64,000 nucleotides of DNA from Pseudoips prasinana (taxonomy: Eukaryota > Arthropoda > Insecta > Lepidoptera > Nolidae): NCBI GenBank assembly GCA_951640165.1, contig OX621252.1, forward strand, positions 15,273,934 through 15,337,933. The letters are read 5' to 3'. Positions 31,637 to 42,322 of this stretch are shown in pieces. Below the pieces are notes generated by a model that saw nothing but the letters and a program-made list of their open reading frames with translations, did no database searches and was not told where the DNA came from. The position numbers and the translations under genes are program-made. Every line of letters begins with the position of its first letter. The first letter of the stretch is position 1.

Positions 31637-32760
31637 GTTTCGGTTTCGGTTTCGATTTTGGTTTCGGTTTCAGCTTCGGCTTCGGTATCGGTTTCGGTTT
31701 CGGTTTTGTTTTCAGTTTCGTTTCGTTTGTTTCGTTTCGTTTTGTTTTGTTTTGTTTTAAAAATATTAACAACAATACAATGTTTTACTTCAGACCCAAA
31801 AGTACAGTCCATTTTTGTTAGAATACATAAGTAAGTATGTTAACTATGAAGTGTTAGTAGTTACATTTATCAGGAAAAACAACAATAAGACTTACACAAA
31901 AAAAATTGACTTTAACACGCTTATTTTTGTTTTGGTTTTGGTATTGGTTTTGATTTTGGTTTTGGTATTGGTTTTGATTTTGGTTTTGGTTTGGGTTTTG
32001 GTTCTGGTTCTCGTTCTGGTTCAGGTTCTGGTTTCAGTTTTAGTTTTAGTTTTAGTTTTAGTTTTAGTTTTAGTTTTAGTTTTAGTTTTAGTTTTAGTTT
32101 TAGTTTTAGTTTTAGTTTTAGTTTCAGTTTCAGTTTCAGTTTCAGTTTCAGTTTCAGTTTCAGTTTCAGTTTCAGTTTCAGTTTTAGTTTTAGTTTTGGT
32201 TTTGGTTCTGGTTCAAGTTCTGGTCTTGGTTCTGGTTCTGGTTTTTGTTTCGGTTTCGGTTCTGGATCTGGTTTTTGGTTCGGTTTTTGTTTTGGTTTTG
32301 GTTTCGGTTTTGGTTTCGGTTTCTGTTTCGGTTTTAGTTTTGGTTTAGGTTTCAGTTCCGGTTTCGGTTTCAGTTCTGGTTCTGGTTTTGGTTTTTGTTT
32401 CGGTTCCGGTTCCGGTTTTAGTTTCGTTTTCGGTTTCGTTTCAGTTCGTTTCGTTTCGTTTTGTTTTGTTTTGTTTTTCAACATTTTCAACATTTTAAAA
32501 AATCTACAATGTATTACTGCAGATCCAATAGTATAGTCCATTTGTTAGAATACATAAGTACGTATGTTAACTATGAAGTGTTAGTAGTTACATTTATCAC
32601 GAAAAAAACCAATTAGACTTACACAAAAAGAAATGTTGGTTTAATTTTAACACGCTTATTGCTGAAATGAATTATGCAATTTAGCTTTGATTGATTGAAA
32701 TACACTTTTTGTTATTGACCTCCCTTTTGTATTCCGAGCGTGGAATCAATAAGTAAATAA
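31637..32760 (+). repeat. Satellite with the longest hexamer array and a B-to-VNTR fusion
   Basis: Hexamers 31637-31720, then block B to about 31925, where it breaks off at 'ttaacacgcttatt' and passes directly into a second hexamer array of about 500 bp (31926-32430); block A is missing. Within this array, about 14 AGTTTT units (32036-32120) are followed by about 10 AGTTTC units (32121-32180), flanked by mixed GGTTTT, GGTTCT and GGTTTC. A full block B follows (32431-32760). The arrays give long, meaningless open frames in several phases on both strands. Confidence 0.88.
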
Positions 32761-34567
32761 AGAAAGAAAGAAAGAAGAAAGAAAATATATTTATTCGTAA
32801 CACTAACATTTAAACAACAAAGTAACAGAATGAGTGGGATAAAACTTAAATGCCATTGTTACAAATCGGCTCCAACTCAGCATTAATGCTGGTCCTACGA
32901 CCAACGCTGATCTTCCGTTGGGACCGGTTTGGTGAATTGACGTCACAGATTACAAACAACATAAAAATAAAAAATAAACTTTAAAAACAACAACTCGCAC
33001 ATAACTATTTCGAGTTGAAATTCTATCACTTAAATAAACAAGTCCACGGACAAATTTCCATTAAGTACTAAACAAAAACTAAAAATTAATCCAGCTATTT
33101 TACACATTTATCATTATATCGCACTTGTGTCATGACTTAGAGTTTCCTGACTTTTTTGGTGTGCACAAAGAAAATTTTTCAATTTGGTTCTAAAAACATT
33201 AACACATGACAGGTTCCGTATTGGCGGTGGAATATTATTCCAACATTTAGTTGCTGCGTAACGGAAACTACCTCTAAAAGCGGCCGAAGCATGTCGTTGC
33301 ACAGAAAGCTGCAACGCGCACTGCCGAGATTCATGGGACCTCTGACTTTTCACCCATGTTAGCTTATCAAGAAGATAAGAAGGCGCTTTATGTTTAAAAC
33401 GCCGAAAAGAAGGCATGCTAGGTGGAGTTTACGACGATGGGTCATTTTAAGGATACCATTATTATTTAGGTAAGGTGTTACATGATCTCTTAACGGAATA
33501 TCGAAGCAGAAACGGGCACAGGCATTTTGAACACGTTGTAAAAGTTTTTGTGTTCTTGCTAGCAGACGTGGGCCGAAAACTACATCCATATAATTCAATT
33601 TAGATAGAATTATGGACTCCACCAGCTGAACACGCAAACTTTCCTTTAAATACGTTTTCATTTTGTACAAAACTTTTAATCTGTAAAAACAATTCTTAAC
33701 TAAACTTGCAACGTGCTTTTCAAATCTTAGCTCACAGTCCATAAGCAAACCTAGATTGCGCGCTTCATAAACACGTTCAATAGGTTCATCTTTAAGCATG
33801 ACACACACCGAGGGACTTAAAGTCCCTAGTTGTTGTTTAGTGCCAAAGATTAAGTATTTTGTCTTGTTGGGATTCAGCAGTAAGCAATTGTTTACAGACC
33901 ATGTAGCTATCCTTGAGAGATCTTCATTAAGTTTAACTATTGCGCTATCTATTTCGGTTGGCTTGCATGAAATATAAACTTGTATATCGTCCGCATATAT
34001 ATGAAATCTGCAATTCCTTATACAAGTTTTTATATCTGCCGAGTACAAAATAAAGAGAACTGGTCCCAAGATAGACCCCTGTGGTATTCCCCTATTAGCA
34101 GCCACTTTGTCTGACATCATCAATGAACCATCGTTACGGCTTAATTTGACATACTGGTAACGATCACTAAGGTAACTGTTAAACCATTGTAAAGCATCGT
34201 GATCAAAACCATAATAACTTAATTTAGACATAAGTAGATTAATATTTAACGAATCAAAAGCCCTAGAAAAGTCTAACAACACTAGTATCGTGCACATGCC
34301 TTTATCTTGGGAGCAAAGTATATTGTCTGATGCATCGAGTAGAGCAGTCGCTGTACTGCGTCCCTTTCTAAATCCCGATTGCACATCAGGTAAAATGTTA
34401 TTTCTTTCTATATAAGCAATAAGTTGTGTACTAACAGCCTTTTCTATGACCTTTGACAAGCATGGTAAAATACTAATTGGTCTGAGATCTTTAACGTTGG
34501 TTGGGTTAGAATGTTTAGGTAGTGGGCGCACGATTGAGATTTTCCAAATGTCAGGAAATGTCAGGAT
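32761..34567 (-). mobile_element. LINE-K, 5'-truncated relative of LINE-J
   Basis: Minus-strand element inserted in the satellite between the end of block B and block A. The TTTC-repeat tail is at 32761-32783. A 4-bp duplication ATAA (32757-32760 and 34568-34571) matches the single ATAA in uninterrupted units such as 35533. The 5' end is truncated inside the RT. The 3' UTR is about 350 bp. Confidence 0.85.
33114..34567 (-). pseudogene. LINE-K reverse transcriptase (partial)
   Basis: Starts, because of truncation, at FPDIWKISIVRPLPKHSNPT. RT motifs: DLRPISILPCLSKVIEKAV, GFRKGRSTATALLDA, LVLLDFSRAFDSLN (motif A), GIPQGSILGPVLFILYSADI (motif B) and YADD (motif C). The thumb RVYEARNLGLLMDCELRFE is shared with LINE-J. 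A frameshift near 33380 separates the last part (LLDKLTWVKSQRSHES to NFLCAHQKSQ), which is the conserved C-terminus. No endonuclease remains in this copy. Confidence 0.88.
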
Positions 34568-35135
34568 ATAATGATATAACCGGTTTAAAAGTAATTCTTG
34601 TTTTATTCATCCTTAATTTGAAGGGACTTTTTCATAAAAATAAACATGAAACACAAAAAAACTAAATTGTTTTCAAACCTTGGAAGCAATTGTGCCACTT
34701 CTACCCCACAACATGGCTTTCATACCTTCACCAGCTTCATTTGTTGATTAAATTCGTTAACCGAGTAAATAATTTCGATTTTAAACAGGCACAAGGCACA
34801 TAGTGGCATTTTAACTCTTTTATCAGATTAACACAAAGGTTTTATTTATTTTGGTTTTGGTTCTGGTTCTGGTTTTGGTTCTGATTTTGGTTTTGGTTTC
34901 GATTTTGGTTTTGGTTTTAGTTCTGGTTCTGGTTTTTGTTTCGGTTTTGGTTTCGGTTTCAGTTTTTGTTTCGGTTTCGGTTTCAGTTCCGGTTTTTGTT
35001 TCGATTCTGGTTCTGGTTTTGGTTTTTGTTTCGGTTTAGGTTTCGGTGTCGGTTTCGGTTTCAGTTTCGGTTCTGGTTCTGGTTTTTGTTTCGGTTTCGG
35101 TTCCGGTTTTGGTTTTATTTTGGTTTTTATTTCGG
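34568..35135 (+). repeat. Satellite block A and hexamer array
   Basis: Block A 34568-34843 and hexamers 34844-35135 (mixed GGTTTT, GGTTCT, GGTTTC). The array ends at the tail of a minus-strand LINE fragment. Confidence 0.88.
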
Positions 35136-35470
35136 TTTATTTATTTATTTTACAACTTTTGCACATGAAAGTACACAGGCGGACTTAATGCCGTAGGCAT
35201 TCTCTACCAGTCAACCTTGGGGTGATGCAGAGAAAAACAAGGTAGGTGCACTTTAAAAACGTCTTGTGTGGATTATCATTGTAAATACATAATTATGAAT
35301 AATTACATACAATACATAAATAAAAACTATAATAGACTAATATATATTTATAAATAAATATACCTAGAGAACAATTAACGATAGAAGAGAGTGCTATTGA
35401 GCTGATTCTGCCAACATTTTTTTGGAAATGTGTTCGCGCATTTTCTTTTTAAAAGAAAAACAACTCGACT
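35136..35470 (-). mobile_element. Short 5'-truncated LINE of family A
   Basis: Reverse-complement homology to the 3' end of A2. 35400-35460 corresponds to the last codons (RFSFKKK...AESAQ region at 43555-43622), and 35180-35260 to 'gcattaagtc' and 'aaggttgactggtagagaat' in the 3' UTR. The tail of TAAA repeats at 35136-35154 faces the hexamers. Its insertion or a later deletion removed most of block B, which resumes at 'cgattgaaatacac' (35471). Confidence 0.85.
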
Positions 35471-36210
35471 CGATTGAAATACACTTTTTGTTATTGACCT
35501 CCCTTTTGTATTCCGAGCGTGGAATCAATAAGTAAATAATGATACAACCGGTTTAAAAGTAATTCTTGTTATATTCATCCTTAATTTGAATGGACCTTTT
35601 CATAGAAATAAACATGAAACACAAAAAAACTAAATTGTTTTCAAACCTTGGAAGCAATTGTGCCACTTCTACTCCACAACATGGTTTTCATACCTTCACC
35701 AACTTCATTTGTTGATTAAATTCGTTAACCGAGTAAATAATTTCGATTTTAAACAGGAACTAGGCACATAGTGGCATTTTAACTCTTTTATCAGATTAAC
35801 ACAAAGGTTTTATTTATTTTGGTTTTGTTTTGGTTTTGGTGGTTTTGGTTTTTGTTTTGGTTTCGTTTCGGTTTGTTTCGTTTGGTTTCGTTTCGTATCG
35901 TTCGTTTCGTTTCGTTTTGTTTTGTCTTTCACTATTTTAAAAATATTAACAAAAATACAATGTTTTACTTCAGACCCAAAAGTACAGTCCATTTTTGTTA
36001 GAATACATAAGTACGTATGTTTACTATGAAGTGTTAGTAGTAACTTTTATCAGGAAAAACAAGAATTAGACTTACACAAAAAATAAATTGTCTGTTTAAT
36101 TTTAACACGCTTATTGCTGACATGAATTATGCAATTTAGATTGGATTGATTGAAATACACTTTTTGTTATTGACCTCCCTTTTGTATTCCGAGCTACGGT
36201 TTCGGTTTTA
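35471..36210 (+). repeat. Satellite: block B remnant, A, short VNTR, B
   Basis: B remnant 35471-35537, A 35538-35815, hexamers about 35816-35875, B to about 36195. This B stops at 'attccgagc' and passes into a short hexamer piece that meets the tail of LINE-R copy a. Confidence 0.85.
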
Positions 36211-37569
36211 TAAATAAATATAAATAAAAAAGGTTTTTATTCACGTAGACTTTAAAAAAGCGCTTGTAAATAGTCAGAACATGTTTGTAGTAATATAGTT
36301 GTATACATTATTATTTATAGTAACATAGATATTTAGGTACACATTGTATGAAAACATTTATAAAATTTATTTTATTATAGCAATGATATTTAGCTAGCTC
36401 GCATCAAGTTATTTTCAAGAGATTATGTTTAATTATCTAGTTTAAGTCTAATATTTTTACTACATATTGTTAATGGTTCTGTCTATATTAAGGTATTATT
36501 ATTAGGACGGACCTTGTGTTAATAACGACGGTCGCGCTTTAATGCTACCACCGGATCCAATGCGCCCCAACTGAGAAGACCCAGCGAAACAAACTCAGTG
36601 AGTTCATCTACTACCGGTTTCAACACGACCCAGTTGAGACGGTCCGGCGAAACATACTCAAGCGTGCATGAACACGGGATTTGGTCCAATTAGAGTAATT
36701 ATTTAGTAGGCAAACACAATATATGCTCGATCGGTTGTCTGAATGCTTATTATTTTAGATTATATATAGGTATACAAAAGAAAACTTCGAAACAATAACA
36801 TTATTCATTTTGAGACAGAGTCAATAATTTTAAATTAAGTATACGATAGCAATCATTTACAGATAGTTCACGTAACTCAGCAGATCAGTCATGTCTATAT
36901 GGCTACAAGATCTCCAGCGAGCAATGTGCAGGTAGGAAGTGAGAGCCAGTCGTCTTTGTCATCGATGTACTCTTTAGTGGTGTAATAACCCCTAGCCATA
37001 AGTACACGTTTAATATGTGTTTTAAAACTTGTGTCAGGCAGATCAGTAATTTGAGTAGGAAGCTTGTAATAAAACCTAATACAATTTCCTAAAAATGATT
37101 TATTAATTTTGCTTACTCTAAAGCCTGGCATGGCTAGTTTGCTTTTATTCCTTATATTTATATTATGCAGTTCACTTTTCTTTTTATATTTATGAATATT
37201 TTGTCTAACAAACATTATATTCCGATGGCACAGTAAGTATATTTATTTCTTTAATCAAATTTCTTAAAGAATCGCGACTGCCTAAACCATAAATGTCTCT
37301 GACTGCTCCTTTCTGCAATACAAAAATAGCACCTATGTCAGCCGCCGAACCCCATAGCAGAATTCCATACGACATAATGCTATGAAAGTACGCGAAATAG
37401 ACTAATCTAGCAGTTTGTTCATCTGACAATTGCCTTATTTTCCAGACAGCATAGGAAGCCGAACTTAATTTACCTGCTAACTTTTCAATCTGTGGACCCC
37501 ATTGCAATTTTGAATCAAGTGTCAATCCTAAAAATACGGTCGATGGGACTAAATCTAATATTCCCGCAT
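36211..37569 (-). mobile_element. LINE-R copy a (Jockey-type, 5'-truncated)
   Basis: Minus strand; the AT-rich tail at 36211-36232 is followed by 'tttttattcacgtagacttt', a 3'-end signature repeated at 38660, 45215 and 48318. The long 3' UTR (36230-36890) includes GC-rich direct repeats (36530-36650). The RT C-terminus follows. The 5' end meets hexamers at 37570. Confidence 0.85.
36895..37569 (-). pseudogene. LINE-R RT C-terminus
   Basis: Two overlapping frames with a frameshift near 37210. The first (37569-37205) gives LTLDSKLQWGPQIEKLAGKL, AVWKIRQLSDEQTARLVYFA and YGILLWGSAADIGAIFVLQK, the typical thumb of Jockey-group RTs. The second (37215-36895) gives RNKSKLAMPGFRVSKINKSF, YKLPTQITDLPDTSFKTHIK and a C-terminus of about 30 residues. 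The catalytic RT core is missing through 5' truncation. Confidence 0.85.
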
Positions 37570-38607
37570 TTCGGTTTCGGTTTCGTTTCGTTCCGTTCCG
37601 TTCCGTTTCGTTTCGTTTCGTTTTGTTTTGTTTTTCACTGTTTTAAAAATATTAACAAAAATACAATACGCTTATTGCTGAAATGAATTATGCAATTTCG
37701 CTTTGATTGATTGGAATACACTTTTTGTTCTTTACCTCCCTTTTGTATTCCGAGCGTGGGATCAATAAGTAAAGAATGATATAACCGGTTTAAGGTAAAT
37801 TTATAGATCATTGTAATTAACTTACTTTATTTTAATGGACCTTTTCATAGAAATAAACATGAAACACAAAAAAAAACTGAATTGTTTTCAAAACTTGAAA
37901 GCAATTTTGCCATTTCTACCCCACAACATGGTTTTTATACCTTCACCAGCTTCTTTTGTTGATTAAATTCGTTAACCGAGTAAATAATTTCGATTTCAAA
38001 CAGGAACAAGGCACATAGCGGCAATTTAACTCTTTTATAGTATGGTAGGTATGACTTATTTTATTTTTATTTTAATTTGTTTTGTTTTAGTTTATTTTTG
38101 GTTTAGGTTTTTGTTTTGGTTATGGTTTCGGTTTTGGTTTCGGTTACGGTTTCGGTTTCGTATCGTTATTTTCGTTTTGTTTCATTTCGTTTCGTTTCGT
38201 TTTGTTTTCTTTAGTTATGTTTTGGTTTTCAGTAAATTACAATGTTGTACTTCAGACCAAAAGCATAGTCCATTTTTGTTAGTATACATAAGTACGTATG
38301 TTTACTATGTAGTGTTAGTAGTTACATTTATCAGGAAAAACAACTATTAAACTTACACATAAAATGTCTGTTTAATTTTAACACGCTTATTGCTGAAATG
38401 AATTATGCAATTTAGCTTTGATTGATTGAAATACACTTTTTTTTCTTGACCTCCCTTTTGTATTCCGAGCGTGGGATCAATAAGTAAAGAATGATATAAC
38501 CGGTTTAAAATTAATTCTTGTAATATTCTTCCTTAATTTTAATGAAGCTTTTCATAGAAATAAAAATGAAACGCATAAAAACTAAATTGTTTTCAAAACA
38601 TGAAAGT
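37570..38607 (+). repeat. Satellite units, distal end of the array
   Basis: Hexamers 37570-37590; a block B with an internal deletion (37590-37774); block A 37775-38045; VNTR about 38080-38165; block B 38165-38489; block A truncated at 38607 ('caaaacatgaaag'). The array ends at the tail of LINE-R copy b. Confidence 0.85.
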
Positions 38608-38634
38608 TTTGTTTCATTTTGTTTTATTTATTTA

Positions 38635-38925
38635 TTATCTTAAATAAAATAAAATAAAATAAGAAAGGTTTTTATTCACGTAGACTTTAGAAAGCGCTTG
38701 TAAATAGTCAGAATATGTTTATAGTAATACAGTTATTATTTCTAGTTGCATATTACAGATATTTAGGTACACGGAATGTTAAAAAATTTATACATTTTAT
38801 TTTATAATAGTAGTGATATTTAGCTAGCTTGTATTAAGTTATTGTCAAGGAGATTATGTTTAGGTTTAATGATTGAAATTTATATTTTACTACGTATTGT
38901 ATGAATGTTCGCTTCAACTTTCAAA
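38635..38925 (-). mobile_element. LINE-R copy b, 3' UTR only
   Basis: Tail of ATAAA repeats (38640-38665), then the LINE-R 3'-end signature and 260 bp of its UTR ('gcgcttgtaaatagtcagaa', 'atatttaggtacacgg'). No coding sequence. It closes the satellite array. Confidence 0.85.
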
Positions 38926-39889
38926 CATTAGTTTCAAAAAAGTATTTGTCAGGCACGCAACACTGCTTAGGCGTCAAACTACACTTTAAGTCGTAGTAAA
39001 TCATACTACAGAAACATTTCTGACTAATAATCCATAGCAACATAGACACAGAATATTTAAAATGGCGGCGTAATTTAAAACAAGTGATAATCAAACTGCA
39101 TTTCAGAGCGAATAAGGCAAACTAAAAGAGAACTCCATTTTTTAATGCCGTTATTCATTTTTAAATGTTATTAATGAAAATTAATACGAAATATTTTCTT
39201 ATGTTTTCCTATTAATCCGGTTAAAAGGAGAAAGCGCTATGCTCACTTATGACATCACATATAGGGAATCAAACTCTGTAGTACGGCTTCCATAGCGGTA
39301 CACGCCAACATGGAACTATTTCCATATCGATTTCTCCGCAACGGCAGCCGTCTTCTTAGTCGGCTAATTAAAACGAATTTAAATGTCCTTATGCATATTC
39401 ATTTTTTTTTTCAATAAACCTTTTAATTTACTTAATCATTCCAGTATTTAGATCCGAGAAATAAATACTATTCTAGCCGATATTTTAGGTAACGAACAAA
39501 AGACGTTCATTATTTTAGTTTAAAAAATATCTGTAGCCGAAGTTTCACCAGCTTGGTATTTCAATATGCGTAAAAATTGCCCGTTAACCTCTGCGCTAGC
39601 GCACCGTAGACTTCGGAGTCGAATTTATACATACCATCCATTCGATTATTTTGTAACTTAATGCCACTCATACCCATTCTCATAGATATAAATGGCAACT
39701 AGAATGCCCAGTAGTATCTTCTAGTTGTAGTATTAGTATTGTTTTACTTTTCTTCAGTATGGTTTGCTGCTTTACTTCAGATATTCCACTCACCTCACCC
39801 ATAACTACCTCTATAACTGCTCATTCTTACTTAAATCACGTTTGTACTTAATACGTTCATGTTTATTTATATAATAATAATATCTGGGG
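38926..39889. other. No gene seen
   Basis: AT-rich, non-repetitive within the window. Short open frames show no recognised domain. Confidence 0.5.
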
Positions 39890-40010
39890 ACAATGTCACA
39901 CAGATCATCCTAGCCCCAAACTAAGTAAAGCTTGTACTATGGGTACCAGGCGACGATATACATACTTATATAGATAGATAAATACTTACACTTATTATAC
40001 TATTTTGAAA
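39890..40010 (-). mobile_element. SINE fragment (body and tail)
   Basis: Shares 'gatcatcctagccccaaact' and 'accaggcgacgatatacata' with the fuller SINE at 40688-40953. The tRNA-like head is missing. Confidence 0.8.
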
Positions 40011-40687
40011 CACTATAGGCATAATTTGCCTGGTAAGATGCACTCAACAGTATAACTCATGCAATAGTATTCACTGCGCAGCCGTCTAAAGAAATATCCG
40101 GACCACTCCTTTCCCCTATTTTATAATGCATTCTCCTCGTTTTAATTAAACTGCAACCAGTTCAAAAGTAATTTTACTGAATCAAGGGTCTATGCAATGA
40201 AATAACTTTCCCGAGACGAACGAAGAGGTTCGTTGAACCGTATTTAATCAAAGTTTTTATGTTTTATTTACAACTGTTTAGGGTACCGTGCCAGACCCGA
40301 ATAAAGAGACCCTAGTGTTTCGACTCCTTCCATCTATCTGCCATAGTGGCATGTCTCAGTAACAACAAAAGGAACAACATCTTTATTTTAAGTGCCTAGT
40401 GCTAAATTTAGAAATGGTGATAAATAAAAAGGTTTTATCCTACCTTATCGAATATTTTAAAAACAGATACGTTCTTTTCTTCGTAAATATGAATTCCCCC
40501 GTCCTTATCTCCGAAGCTTGTTAAGCAAAAAACGGGGGAAACATATTGTTGATGTAAATTATTTTGTAACCAAAATATACTAAATAATGATGTTAACTAC
40601 TAGCTCAGTTTTAGCGATCATAAAAAACCATCAGAAACAAACTTAATTAGGCGGACGTATGTTTTTAAAGTAATGGAACTATTTTAC
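40011..40687. other. No gene seen
   Basis: AT-rich unique sequence between two SINEs; nothing recognised on either strand. Confidence 0.5.
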
Positions 40688-40953
40688 GAAGTTCAAAAAT
40701 ATTAATAATAATATCTAGGGACAATGCCACAGATCATCCTAGCCCCAAACTAAGCAAAGCTGATACTATGGGTACCAGGCGACGATATACATACTTATAT
40801 AGATAGATAAATACTTAAATAGATAGAAAACATCCATGACTCAAAAACAAATATTCGTGCTCATCACACAAATATTTGCACTTACCGGGATTCGAACCCA
40901 GGACCACCAGCTTCGTAGACAGGAGCACTACCAACTCGGCTACGGTGATTAAT
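40688..40953 (-). mobile_element. tRNA-derived SINE
   Basis: On the minus strand the head (40953-40880) has an A-box-like TAGCCGAGTTGG and a perfect B box GGTTCGAATCC. The body matches 39890-40010 and it ends in ATT repeats. Transcribed by RNA polymerase III and moved by LINE machinery, as known for the class. It is not a tRNA gene: the cloverleaf is degenerate and it carries a body and tail. Confidence 0.88.
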
Positions 40954-41104
40954 GTATTGTCTTGTTCCGCTGAACCAAACTTTGTTACCTCAAGAATGCA
41001 GGCATGATAACATCACTTGAAAAGTTTCCGTCGAAAACTGAAACACATCTTGGGTATAATTTTTTATAAATTCTTTAAAACCTTTATTAAACCGTCTTTA
41101 GAAC

Positions 41105-41310
41105 GTGCACGTGTGGCGCAGCGGCTAAAACAGTCGCCTCACCGCTTCGTGTCGTGGGTTCGAGTCCCGCGCCGGACAACTATTTGTGTGACCCATAAAT
41201 AGTTGTTCTGAGTCTGGATGTAATTTGTGTCAGTCTATTTTATGTTTGTAAAGTACCCCGTGACAGAGGGATTAGATTCCCTAGTGCAGGCGTTGTCTTT
41301 ATAAAAATTC
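41105..41310 (+). mobile_element. tRNA-derived SINE, second type
   Basis: Head with the A box TGGCGCAGCGG (41114-41124) and B box GGTTCGAGTCC (41157-41167), then a body with 'gtaccccgtgacagagggat'. Different from the 40688 SINE in head and body. Confidence 0.8.
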
Positions 41311-41321
41311 AGTGTATAATT

Positions 41322-41515
41322 AAACTAGCTGTGCTCCGCGGCTTTGCCCGCGTTAAACTTTATTGCCTATAAAATGATATTCGGTTACATAATCTATATT
41401 ACTACAAAGTTTCATCAGAATCCGTTTCATACTTTTTGCCTGAAAGAGTAACAAATATCCTTACATCTATACATCCATACTCGCAAACTTTGACATTTAT
41501 AATATTAGTAGGATG
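41322..41515 (+). repeat. Dispersed repeat starting ACTAGCTGTG
   Basis: Begins 'actagctgtgctccgcggct', as in many lepidopteran short repeats I recall, and ends 'tataatattagtaggatga'. It shares only its head with the 327-bp repeat family at 42127-44715 and the pieces at 48535 and 56098. Confidence 0.7.
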
Positions 41516-41726
41516 AAATTTCTAATATCTATCACCTTTTATAACGAATTAAAATAGGCCAAGATGATATCGATAGCTTTCGACCTTGACGTAAAAAGTA
41601 TGTCGAGTCTTACATGTTAAGGCGTATTTTACTTATTTGTTGAGGTTCATCCAGAACTTGATTAAATGAAGACGAATACGCTAACCCTAGGCTATAGAAA
41701 ACAATACTAATAATACTTACTAATCG

Positions 41727-41945
41727 TGTGGCCAGTGGTTATCAAGCCGCCCATTAGACGTCTGACATGGCTTAACGACTATTGCCTAATTGCTACAACC
41801 GGGGCCGACAGCTTAAAGTGCCCTCCGAAGCACGGATACGCGCAGAGATTAAACCACTTTGGCGGTCACCCATCTATGGACTGACCGCGAGCCTAGTTGC
41901 TTGACCTCGCCAATCACTTACGGACCGGTGAGAGCTTCTGGCTAT
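41727..41945 (+). repeat. Probable dispersed lepidopteran repeat
   Basis: GC-richer segment ('gtctgacatggcttaacgac', 'tgccctccgaagcacggata') that I recall as common in moth genomes; single copy in this window. Ends in TAATAA repeats, then a short SINE-tail-like piece to 41990. Non-coding. Confidence 0.5.
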
Positions 41946-41994
41946 GAGTGATAATAATAATAATATCCTGGGACATTATTCAGTCAAGTTTTAA

Positions 41995-42126
41995 CTGGCG
42001 TTGATCTTGTGGTAAGTAACCCTGACTGTTAAGCCCGAGGTCACGGGTTCGATACCCATCCAAGACAATTCTTTGTGCGATAAGCACGATTATTCGACTT
42101 GTGTCTGGGCATAATGTATCTATAAT
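41995..42126 (+). mobile_element. tRNA-derived SINE, third type
   Basis: Head 'ggcgttgatcttgtggtaag' (A-box region) and 'cacgggttcgatacccatcc' (B-box region), then a short body. Similar in pattern to the minus-strand SINE at 56285-56505. Confidence 0.75.
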
Positions 42127-42322
42127 ATTTATGTACTAGCAGTGCCCTGCAGGTTTACTCGCGTTAAAATTTTATAAATTATCACAGCTCCTTCCCCGTA
42201 TGTGATAGCGTGATAATATGTAGCCTATATGTTGACCCGACCTCTTAGTAATATTCATAAAAAAATTGAAGTAAATCCATGCAGTACTTTTTGAGCTTAG
42301 CCCGGAAATACATACAGACAAA

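Larger units (their letters stand above)
8404..38607 (+). repeat. Composite satellite array (block A, hexamer VNTR, block B), interrupted by retroelements
   Basis: The repeat unit is about 650-720 bp where uninterrupted (for example 9858-10582). Block A starts 'aatgatataaccggttt', contains 'gcaattgtgccacttctacc', and ends near 'tcttttatcagattaacac'. A G/T-rich hexamer array of variable length follows. Block B contains 'cagacccaaaagtacagtcc', 'ttaacacgcttattgctgaa' and 'ctcccttttgtattccgagc'. Block A starts are visible near 8404, 9858, 10583, 34570, 35538, 37775 and 38490, all in the plus orientation. Six LINE insertions interrupt or end the array, one of them carrying the BEL nest. I recognise no coding capacity in A or B. 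Confidence 0.85.

Noticed and set aside
31815..32541. Long low-complexity frames on both strands (Leu-Val, Ser-Phe-Gly, Lys-Pro or Lys-Leu repeats)
   Set aside because: They follow from the hexamer array, which keeps several phases free of stops. No start context, no conservation, and similar frames arise at 34851-35196.
34851..35196. Repeat-rich open frames in the second large hexamer array
   Set aside because: Same cause as above; the frame even runs into the tail of a LINE fragment.
8404..38607. CRISPR-like array
   Set aside because: Units are 650-720 bp with long conserved blocks, and the sequence is eukaryotic retroelement DNA.
40880..42060. tRNA genes suggested by good A and B boxes
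   Set aside because: Acceptor stems do not pair properly and each is followed by a SINE body and tail, so these are SINE heads.
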